From assembly GCA_024195265.1 (NCBI GenBank), contig JAJLRJ010000004.1, positions 39,377,030 to 39,441,029 of the forward strand: DNA of 64,000 nt, in the 5' to 3' direction. Source of the stretch: Dendrophyllia cribrosa. Taxonomy: Eukaryota > Cnidaria > Anthozoa > Scleractinia > Dendrophylliidae. Under the pieces are notes generated by a model. The model did not search any database. It had not been told where the DNA came from and worked only from the letters and a program-made list of their open reading frames with translations. Below, piece by piece: positions 22,101-34,100 of the stretch (positions within the stretch are counted from its first letter, which is position 1; each line of letters begins with the position of its first letter). Made by a program: the position numbers and the translations under genes.

Positions 22101-25100
22101 TTTAGGAAACTTCTAGGCTCTTTCAGCTACCTGTCCATGGTGTTTGTCCCTGCTCTTGTAGCATCTTTTGTGGCCATTTTAATTGAGAAAAAAGCCAGAC
22201 GAAGCACCCTTTCACTGTATATGACAAATATGGTATGTGACCAACACAGGAACAGCCAAATTCAGTTGAAGAAAATTCCAAATTTCTGATATTTTTGTAA
22301 AAATACTACTACTAATAATACTACTTAAATGAGAAGTAGCAGATGGTTACAAACATACTTTTGTTATGTTGATAAAATTAACAGCTTGCTTTCAAAGTGC
22401 TCAGCCTACACAAAGAATTCACTAGTTGAATTCAAGATGGTCACCATTAACCATGCAAGACTAGGATCCAGGCATTAAAAATTCAAACATCCCCAACCTG
22501 GAGCGACTCAACAAGTCAAATTCATGAAGATGGGGATGAAAACAAAGTTCAAAAGCCCCATAGCATATATGCCTGGCTTTGATAGGTGCATTATAACTTA
22601 AAAAGTTTGGCAATATTTTCTGTAAACATTTTTACATATTGTATTTTTATTTCAGGCTATTGAAACAACATATAACATGCTAAAGGAAAGAAGACTTATT
22701 CAGCCAATTCCAAATGGGGAGGTACTGTTTTGTATTGTGTGTAAATAAAGTTATTGTATTGTATTTTATTTGGCTGGATGGCCCAAATTATATTTCCCAG
22801 TTTTTTACACCTAGATTAACTAAATAAAATTTATGTGGCGGTGGCTTAAATGTTGTGCAGCCTACATATAACTCCTTTTTGTAGATGATAGCTCACATGT
22901 GGAACCAGTTACCAGCTATTACCAAATCCTCGACCACATTGGCACAATTTCTCTCTCATTTGAATAAAATGTAAAGTTCACAGGATGCCAGTGCATGAAC
23001 TGTATATAATCCAATCTGTGTTTGTGTATATTTTTGTACTTTTAGGAATAGTTTATATTTTTAATATAAAGATTAGTTGTTATTTAGGAATTGTCTATAT
23101 TTAATTCTAGATGTTTTTATTTTTTATTTTTTTATTTTGTTTTCTAGACGAGCGTTTTTAACATGAGCTTCTGGCTGGGGAAACTTGGGTAACCACTCCC
23201 CACATTTTCGACATTTAATAAAGTTACTATTACTACAGTCGGACCTCTATTAAGCGGCCACCTATTAAGCGGCCACCCTCCATTAAGCGGCCACTTTCCA
23301 AAGTCCCATAGACCCAAATTATTTGTCATTAAAGTGCTGTATTTGATACCTCTATTTAACGGCCACCTCAAGTTTAGTATTTATTGTTTTTTTACCTCTA
23401 TTAAGCGGCCAGCAAATTATCTTTTCAAGCGAAATGGTGGCAGATAATATGAAGATAATATCAAGAGCCTTGCAGAGGCCATGTGCATCACCGATCAACT
23501 CCGACACTTTGCCCAGTTTCACGGTTACCAGGACCTTGCCCTATCTATCGGAAAGGCAAATGACTTGATTTCCTCGTTACAACTCCGAGCTCCACAACGG
23601 CAAACAGCAATGACGGATTATTTTAAATAAATCCTCTGTGAAATATTTTAAGCTAAAATTTTTACAGACTGTTGATGCAAAAAAGGCCTAAGAAACTTGA
23701 TGATTTGTTACATAAATTTTCTTTTTTTCTGTACATACTCAACACTAAAAAATACTGTACTTATCGACTACATGCTCTCTATGTTAGAGCTGGAACTTTG
23801 CACGGACTTGAAATGCACAAATACAGGGCACTTAATTTTTTGTTTCAATGATTTTGCATTTATCTTCACATATGTTCACTTTTCAACAAGCGTTTTGCTA
23901 TTACAGGCAATAAAATGACCATTGATTGCCATTTCTATCCAATTTATATTGTACCTCTATTAAACGGCCAACCTCTATTAAGCGGCCAGTTTTCAAAGTC
24001 CCGAGGGTGGCCGCTTAATAGAGGTCCGACTGTATTACTATTATTGAACATATTATCTAGAGTGCAAATGCCTCAAAATGAGTGCAAATATGACTTACAT
24101 TTTTCTGACCATGTGCTAGGAAAAACACTTTCAAAAACTTAGATTTAGGAGAAAATGACTGTCATCAGAAACCCATAAGTGGGTTGATCAACCCACGTAT
24201 GGGTTTTTATTCAGCGAAAAGTTGAAATACAGCTGGGCATTTTTACTCGTCAGTTTTTATTTTTTCTCACCTAATTAGCCTTAAAAAATAAAAAAACACA
24301 ACTTCATGCTGATTAAAGTCCATGTATTTGTCAAAAATTATGTCCACTCAGTAATTAAACCTAATTCCCCTTCCCCTTCCCATGCCCTAAGCCCCCCCAA
24401 GGTGCCACTTATCAGCCATATTGTAAAATATGGGCCTCAGGTCTTAAAATGGGTTGTATTTATGGAGAATTAAATACTTTGGTCTTGAAGTATATATAGC
24501 TCCACCAAGCATTCTAGAAGCACACCTCTTTTACCCTGTCTTCTGGTTTATCTACTTGTCTTTGTATTCTCTTGTGCTGGTAGATTATTTTATTCTCTGC
24601 AGCAGCAGCCACAATGATGTATCTTTATAGGTGAGTGAATTTTAAAACATATTTGACTTTATTCTGATCTTGCATATCAATGCATTTGTACCATAAGCTT
24701 TCAAAGAAGTTGTTTCAAATAATTATTTATTTTGCCTCATTAGGAAGAAGAATGGTCTTAGAGATGGACTTGTTAATGCTCTAATTAGGTATGCATTTCT
24801 TGATGGAATGATATATTATTAACCCATTGACACCTGAACCGCCCGTAACCGCCCGTACAAGACTCCACTGCTTTAAAAAATTGTAACTTTCTCAATCGTG
24901 CGAACATTGCCTTAACTAGCAGTTGTGAGCATTGACTAGAAAGTCTTTCAAATTGAGATACCCAATAAACACAAAAAAGTCAGTGATTTTTGCAGAATAT
25001 CAGCGTTTGAATTTGGACAATAACAAAAATTACCGTTTTTAACGTCATAGAAAAACAACAAAAATCACGTTTTTGCCTTTAGTTTTTTTTATTCAAATCA

Positions 25101-28100
25101 TCATGGCAAACCCAAAAATCAACATTCACAGCAAAATTCAGTCCTAGTCCTAGCTTAGCAGTGAATTTTTTTGCTCTTATTCGTTGCTCGGGCCGAGCTC
25201 TAGCCTCTCGTTCTAATGCATACTGACCTTGCCTCAATTTTCAATATCACCACCGCACTGCATGCTGGGAAATGGCCAAGAATTTTGACAGCGTTCGTTT
25301 CTTTCCGCACACATTTCATATTTATACTAAGTCCACAGCCACTCCGACCCACCGCCGAAATTTCACGCTTGTTGTGTTCTCCTGTGGTCGCAACTTCCAA
25401 AATATGCCGCAGTAGGTCGAGAAATTCATCCAGAGTCGAGTCCCAAAGCTGCTTCGTTTCCAGGCGGCCATTTTTCCAGTTCAACGAGCAACGAGCCAAA
25501 TTCGCAAACGAAGTACAACAACTAACTCGCTTCATTGAGAAGTGGACTCTGAACTACCTCCAAGCTTAATGATGCTCACCAGGCAGCTACTAAAGATGAA
25601 AAATGGCTGTGAACTTACCAAAAATCGTAGATAATTCATATTGGACCCTTTATTGCAAATCAAGCAAGCAAAATGAGATCGTCACAATGACGTTTCCAGT
25701 AAACTCGAGCCTTCAGTGTTTTAGAACAGCAGCACTTTCAATGGTAACTCCAAATATGCAGTCACGAAATCCTATGGGGCGTGTGTATGCAGAAAATCAC
25801 TCAAAAACGTAAAAATCCTCAGGTGTGAATGGGTTAATGAAGAAAAATAAAGGTCACGTGACCAGGGCTTTTGACACCCCCCGGCGAAAGTTAGGGTTAG
25901 GGATAGTTCAAATCTAGGGTTAGTGTTAAGATTCTAGGGTTAGAACAATTTCTAGGGTGAGGTGTAACTTGGCTCAGGGCCAGGCCTAACTTAGGGTTAG
26001 GTCCCAGGTTTGGGGTTGGCCAGGTCACGTGATAGGCAATAGTATCAAACTTGATCACCCAAGATGAACTGACCCTCGACTACTGACTGTCACCAGCTGT
26101 TCTAACTCCACCTCTTATGTCTAGTTTTGAAAATCACCACCCCTTGAAGTTGGCTTTCATGCAACTTTCACCTTTGCACAAAATATGGGCCAGCAACTAG
26201 TACCCTCCCCCCCAGATCTTGATGCATATGCCTGTTTTCAAATTAAATAGTGATGACATGTTCCTAGTCTTAAGGGTTTTTTGTTTGACTGGTTTAAGAG
26301 CCAAAACTATCAACTGTAAGAAAAATAGATTTTTTGATTAACCCATTGACACCTGAACCGCCCGTAACCGCCCGTACAAGACTCCACTGCTTTAAAAAAT
26401 TGTAACTTTCTCAATCGTGCGAACATTGCCTTAACTAGCAGTTGTGAGCATTGACTAGAAAGTCTTTCAAATTGAGATACCCAATAAACACAAAAAAGTC
26501 AGCGATTTTTGCAGAATATCAGCGTTTGAATTTGGACAATAACAAAAATTACCGTTTTTAACGTCATAGAAAAACAACAAAAATCACGTTTTTGCCTTTA
26601 GTTTTTTTTATTCAAATCATCATGGCAAACCCAAAAATCAACATTCACAGCAAAATTCAGTCCTAGTCCTAGCTTAGCAGTGAATTTTTTTGCTCTTATT
26701 CGTTGCTCGGGCCGAGCTCTAGCCTCTCGTTCTAATGCATACTGACCTTGCCTCAATTTTCAATATCACCACCGCACTGCATGCTGGGAAATGGCCAAGA
26801 ATTTTGACAGCGTTCGTTTCTTTCCGCACACATTTCATATTTATACTAAGTCCACAGCCACTCCGACCCACCGCCGAAATTTCACGCTTGTTGTGTTCTC
26901 CTGTGGTCGCAACTTCCAAAATATGCCGCAGTAGGTCGAGAAATTCATCCAGAGTCGAGTCCCAAAGCTGCTTCGTTTCCAGGCGGCCATTTTTCCAGTT
27001 CAACGAGCAACGAGCCAAATTCGCAAACGAAGTACAACAACTAACTCGCTTCATTGAGAAGTGGACTCTGAACTACCTCCAAGCTTAATGATGCTCACCA
27101 GGCAGCTACTAAAGATGAAAAATGGCTGTGAACTTACCAAAAATCGTAGATAATTCATATTGGACCCTTTATTGCAAATCAAGCAAGCAAAATGAGATCG
27201 TCACAATGACGTTTCCAGTAAACTCGAGCCTTCAGTGTTTTAGAACAGCAGCACTTTCAATGGTAACTCCAAATATGCAGTCACGAAATCCTATGGGGCG
27301 TGTGTATGCAGAAAATCACTCAAAAACGTAAAAATCCTCAGGTGTGAATGGGTTAAAAAGCATGCATTCTAGGTTTTATTAAGGTACAATTTTACATACA
27401 TTTTATTGAAGCTCCCTTTACAGGGCTTTTTAGCCACAATATACTAATTAAGACTAATTACAAATAAAAATAAAAATAAAAATTATTCTAAGATCATATT
27501 TACAAGTCTCTTCTTAAAAATACTGCAGTCCTCTACTTCTTTAAGATCTTTGGGGAGTCTGTTCCAACATGTAGCGCCCCTATAGCCAAAAGATCTCTGC
27601 CCAGATTTTAATCTGCATCTCCGTAGATTCAAATCCTTCTTATATCGTGTATTTCTGTCATGAACATCTAGTCTATGTGTAAATTTTTGATTAAGATAGT
27701 CTGGCATGGCACTAGTCCATTTAGGCACTTGTGTACCATAATGGAGTCATTTAAAAAAAGTTTATCGGCAATGGGAAGCCATTTGAGCGATGATGATGTA
27801 TGCCAGGTGATGATGTATGTCACAGACTCACAGGGTATATATTAAGGTATTAATATTGAAGAGCTGGATGCTTAATCACCTTATGTTGAATGTTAGTCCT
27901 TTTTTCGCTCAGATTTGCATTTTTTGCATGTCACCTACAAATTAATAGCAAAACATTGCTTTAATTTTTTTTGCTGGTTTTCACTTCTGGCCCTCACGGA
28001 GACGAGGTTGGTTATACACCCAGCCCTTCAATAATTATTAATGAAATTTATAGACACGCCATTAACTTTATTCCAGTGGAAACAGAAATCGTTTTGGGCA

Positions 28101-31100
28101 TTTTTTTGATAAATGAAACAGTAAAATGTTCTGTTTCATTTATATGCTTTTCATAAAGTTATGGTTATGTAACACTTATAAAAGTTTGGGAGACATCCCC
28201 TTTGTTTTGTGTTTCCATAGCTTTCTTTGTACTTCCATTAGCTTTTCCACTTTTGTTGCTGTGATCCTTTAACGCATTTTCAGTGATCAGACTTGATTTC
28301 CATTTTGGTCGATAAACAATTCCTGTAAAGGACACAGTGCCATTATTGGCCTGATTGCTGGCCAACAAATGTGTGAAATTCTTGGTCAGGCATACAATCC
28401 CAAGGGGGATACTCAGCTATAATTATAGTGATGGGGAGGTGCAGATGAAACCAAATAGTTACACCCAAAAAAGTCCTATTGGGCTAAAACCAGACAATGA
28501 CCCAGAACCTAACCCCTAAAAAGTCCCTTTTCTCTCTGCATAAAAAGGCTAGGTTTTTTTCTGACCCCCCAAAAATATCCTCATTAAAATCTTTCACCCC
28601 CAAAAAGTCACCACAAAATTTCTAACTCTCCCAAATTTTAAACCCCAAACAGTATTTGCACCTACCCATCGCTATTATACCTGAGTACCCACCCCCCCTC
28701 CTTTCCACTCCTCCACCTGGCCATACAGTCCAGGTTTGGACACCTGTTAAAAATTCAGTTCCAACTTTAAAAATCAAATCCTGTTTGGAGAATAAATCAG
28801 TTTTTGTGCAGTTTGCAGATCATAAACAAAATGTCTCCTGTCCTGTCTCCAGGTTTTTTCTTGGTTCAAAAAATGCTGGACATCGTGAAGAAGTCAGTGG
28901 TACAGAAGCTAGTCATTTAATTGAGAGACAAAATACTCAGGCTCAACTTAATTGGTAAGAACTTTAAATGAAAATTTCAACACTGTTTTCAGACTTAATT
29001 GGCTTACCTGAGTTCATTTAGATGTCTAAGAGCTTTGGTGATCTTGGTTTCAAAAAGCCATGTTTTTATTATGATAATAGACTGTTCATTTGCAGTCCCC
29101 TATTCTGTCATGTTTGCTGAGTTTGTTTGGCTGCCATCTTTTATAGTTGCATTCGAAGAACACAATCCTAATTTTGTGTTGGTTGTCCTGTGGTTTATGT
29201 TCAGTAAAATTTAAGATTTTGTGGTGGCCGGTCTTCCAAATGGCCGCCCCTATTGTTTTTTTTTTCAGGGGCTCATTTCTGCCGGAAATTCCTTTGAACG
29301 CGTCTCCATAATCTGTGATTACTGCTGGTATATATATATATGGTGACAATTCCACTGTGTTATTTTTCACTCGATTAATCAGTCGGATGTAAACTTTAAA
29401 TATTTAATTTCCCAGTGTAACGTCATTCAGTAGTCTAGACAGCTTTGTTTCACACAATGCATATTTATGTCACGCTAAGATGTTTTGGTCATTTTAAATC
29501 TGTTTTACTCTTCAATCCTTTGACTTCAAACTTAGTATGGAAAATTAAAACCGATCTGTGGACTTAACCTTATGTTTTGTATTCACAAGATGGCTCTGTA
29601 GAGCCCTTTAATTAATTCATTTTTATCGTATATTTTTGTTTTAGGTTACAGCCAACTTTAAAAGCTTTTGGTACTGGCTATTTGATTCAACTGGTTCTAA
29701 TGCTTGTAGGACAAATGAAATTCATATTTACAAACCCAGGTTTGCTTGAAATGCACTGTATTTTGTGATTTTTAGTGATTGTCTGTGCACTTGTTATCGT
29801 GAAACATTAATTTTTGTATGTAGTTAAAATTTGTCTTTGGTTTGAAAATTTTCAAACCAGTTTAAATTCTTATTTTCCTTTGTCTTGAATTTATTCTATT
29901 CATATTCATATTCTAAGACAAAGGAAAACAAAAATCAAACTGGTTTAAAAAATTTTCCAAAGAAAAATTTGAACCACAACATAAATTATACATTTCCCAC
30001 ACTGTTTAGGGAGGATATTAAGAACATTTTACCACAAGGATTGCGTTGGATGTGGCTTATTTCTTGGAAGTTTTGTAGCAATTTTTAAGGTTTGTATTTT
30101 TCAGACATCATGTTCTCAACAGTTGTTGCCTCCAGTATCGATACATGTATGTCTGGTGTTACAACAAGTAATACACTAATCAGCGACACTGTCTAACTGG
30201 GTACCAGCAAACATAACACTTTGGAGGGGGGGGGGGGGGGGGGGGTAGTAATATTCTCAGCCACTTCATGCTGTTACACTCTGTTGTGGGCCACTTCATT
30301 TGTGAAAACTTCTTATTAACTGGCTTGTCGCTCTGCGACGAGTCAGTTCTTAAAATACCCTTTTTTTTTTTTTTTTTCTGTCGTGTCACCTGCCCCGGGA
30401 ATCGCTTTTGCTGCGGCCAACACCGTACCTAGTTTACTTCCGGTTTTCAGAAATGGCGTAATCAGTGATGTCAGCAACTGTAATTCAAATATTTACCGTT
30501 CTAATTTCGACGGAATTGTTAAAAATTAAATCTCTGTGATTTTCGGATGTGATCTATTTCTGGTAAAAGGAAAGCGGGTTGAATTTTTCTAACCAAATCA
30601 ATTGTCAAACAGTCGAGTTTAGATCGAATAAATCGTTGAATATAACACGTCCCGGCACGTCACAGAACTGCTGTGTAAACAAATCTCAAGCATTACTCCG
30701 TGCAGTCACGTTCAAATTCCACACATCTCGTATTCATGTCACGCTATTTGATCGATCGTGTTGGTATTGTTAATTTATTTGAAACCCCATCACTGATTCT
30801 CCAAAATGCCTGTGTTTAAACAATCCTGATTCCTTGTAGTAGGTGGTTTCAAGGATTTTAAAGCGAAAAAAATATACAAAGTTCTAAACTTATGTTTTTT
30901 CTAACAATACCGAGCCGATCAGAGAAAAAAATATAGACCTGAATCTGTAGCCTACTAAAGGGGGTTGTGGGGTGGGGGGTGGGGGCAGGTGGCGGTGTTG
31001 GGCAATTTTTCTGATCATGAATTTTTTTCCGTCTTGATGTTGTGCAAGAATTTTTTTCGGGATTGCTCCATACCTTTTTTTTCCTTTCGCTCACTGTGCA

Positions 31101-34100
31101 TTATTTTTCTTTCTTTACTTTTCCTGTGCAGGAATTTGTTTTTAGTATTTGCCCACCCCTCCCCCCCACCCCCTCTTAACAATAAAATGGTCCGTCCCTA
31201 AGGAGTGCTTGAAGCGGGCTGTGGAAAGTAAATGTGGACTGGACTGTGCATATTGATAGATTCTAGATTGTATATTGTGGCTTGCTAATATAAAACTCTA
31301 AAGTGAAAACCGGGTGGAAACTGAGGCCAAACGAGCCAGTTTCGAAGCCCATCGGGCTCCTTGTTACTGACTAAAAATAGGCAAAGCTGTTTGACTAAGC
31401 CAGTCAACCAACAAGCCTTAATTGGCCATTCAACTTGCTTGTTTCAATAGATTTTTCTTGTGTCAAGGCATGATAATGGTACGCCTTACAAGCGTGTTTC
31501 TGATGTTTGATGCTATTTTAGGTTGTTGAGTGGGTGCTTGGACTTCAAAGAAAGAAGAGAGATGAAATAAATGCCTTATTTGCGGGTAATTGAACAAAAT
31601 AATAAAGTAAATACATTAATTTGTTTAAATAATAGCAATACTGTTGTAAAATACCACTTTTAGGCCCTAGGCTTTTTGTTGGCTGGGAAGCAAAAAAATT
31701 GTGTTAAGGAACCCTTATTTTAGATGATATTGGTGTAAATTTTTGTAGAGAATTGCTGCGAAGGAGCTGTGGTGTGCTTATAGGAGGGGGTATAACCAGA
31801 ATTATATTTTGTTACCAAACTGGTAGGCCTATAACCTATAATGGACTAGCATCCTATTCAGGGGGAAAGCAATACTCTGGGTTGCTTTATGTTATATGGA
31901 ATCTAGGGGTCAATTCAATGAAACATTTACTAGTGTAGCCATTGTTTCAGAGGTTGAAAACAATAGCTACACTTGTAAAAGTTTTATTGAATTGACCCCA
32001 GGTTAAACCTCATCTGAGTGGGTGGCCTGTGGCTTGTGGGTCACCTGTGGCTCATGTGCAACTTAACCTTTTGCCTTTTTTTTCATTTAAACCCCTCCCC
32101 CTCTGGAAATTTCATTTAAGTAATCATACTTTCCTTTGGAAACTCTGGCTTTTGAGACCCCTCCCCTCCCTCGGAATTTCCAGTGACCTTCCATGGATGT
32201 CGACAGGGTATGAACATTTCCTGGAACTTTACAATTTTAACATTATGATAAACAAGAAGAACAGCCAGCTGGTGTTGTTCTTTGTCACTACAAAGTGAAC
32301 ACTCCTCATTTACGTGTTGTGTTTCAGGTGGTTTAGCTGGTCTATCTATGCTGTTTTACAAAAGTTCAACTATAGCTTTATATCTGACTTTAAAAATTTC
32401 CGAGGTGAGATTAAATATTAAACATATGCCTCTTTTGAAAAAATTCAATCTATAACAAATTTATGTAATATTTAACATTTTCGAGTTATAATTTCATAAA
32501 ACATATCATTTCTTCTCACTCTTCGTGGCAGGTTGTATACAAACAGGGAGTAACAGCTGGAATTCTTCCCTCTATACCTTATGCCGAGATTCTAACTTAT
32601 TCATTTTCAACAGCACTCCAAATTCATGCGGTGAGAAATATTCCTTTCTTTTATTATTTGAGACAGCATTTTGGAGTGTGAATATGCACTAAAAATATGA
32701 CACAAAATACTCTTCTGACTGCTAGGAAAAAGACTTTCAAAAACTTAGATTGCGGAGGAGATGATCTTCTTTAATAATAAACAATTTATTCAATGAAAAG
32801 TTGTGTAATACAACTGGACATTTTTACTGGTCAGTTTAATTTTTTTTGCCTAAACTTAGTCATAACAATATGCCTCTGTTTATTTAATATCAATTTATTT
32901 ATTTGATAGAGCAGTTTTTAATTGAGTGTGAAAAGTAATTACACAATTGCTTTGGTTTTTCATTGCATTATGCTTTGTGATTAGCTAGAAAATCTTGCGC
33001 CACTTTCTCAACCAATCAGAAGTAAAACCAAAACCAATCGTGACTTGCTTGCACGCGTTTTCCCGCGCTTTTGGCCGCTGACATGTAATTGCTTCGAGCT
33101 CTGATTGGTTTTTTGGATTGTTTACGACTGCTGTGATTGGTCAGAGTAATTACTTTGGTTTTGGTTTTACCACACTCAATTGAAAACTGCTCAGACTATC
33201 TGCAATCACACTTTCTGATTGGTTACCTGACACAGGGCTTCCCCTGGGGGAGGGGTTTCTTCCGATAGTGGACTGTGCAGTTATGCCTGAATGACGTGCC
33301 CTTTTGTGCTCACGACATATGAAAGGCTTGGAAAAATTGTTGAGTTCCCTGAAATATGTTAAACATGTAAAGTGAAAGGAATAGTCTCTAAATTATTCTT
33401 ACAATTAAAAAAATTAAAAATTATGGTAGGTTCAGCTATTGAATAAAGCTTTTTCTGGCAAATAATTGACTGTTGGCTTATCCTTGAGGTGTATAACTTA
33501 CTCTCAGTCAAGGAAGGGGTACCTTTTTAAAAACAACTGAAGGACTTGGTTGAGCATTAGGCTCACTGGAGATTTGGTCTTTATTCTTTGCTAAGAACTT
33601 TCAACTGGTGTATGACTCGGCTTTTGTATAATACTATTGTTACGTGTGTTTTTTTTTTTGTGGCTCCTTGCCAAATTCTCGGTTTCAAAGATAGCGCAGA
33701 AAGGAAACCAGAGACAACAAAAATTAAAGTAGAAAGAAATTAATCAAGGACAAAAGATGAGATGAAACAATGTGGCTTACATGAAGGGAAAATTAAGCAG
33801 TTTCATGGTGTTGCAGACATTGCAAATGACGTAAAACATTAAAGATTCAAAAGATGATAAACAATACCCACACCACAACATAATTAGCTAGCGAACAATG
33901 GTTTCCGCAACACTGAGAAATAACCTAAAAATGTTAGGCAAGGGAGCAGCAAAGTCCCAAAGGAAATGTTGCTCAGGATCCCAAAGGATTTAGTTGTAGC
34001 ACTTATGCATTAAAATTACAGGCTCACTAGGCTACTAACGCGAGACGATGTTCAATTATTGCACTAGTCCATTGCTCTTAGAAACCAAAATCAGCAATCC

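Noticed and set aside
25200..25569. Opposed 111- and 117-aa frames as genuine host genes
   Set aside because: They overlap on both strands inside a repeated TTAA element with three copies in the window. Listed as a question about the element, not as genes.
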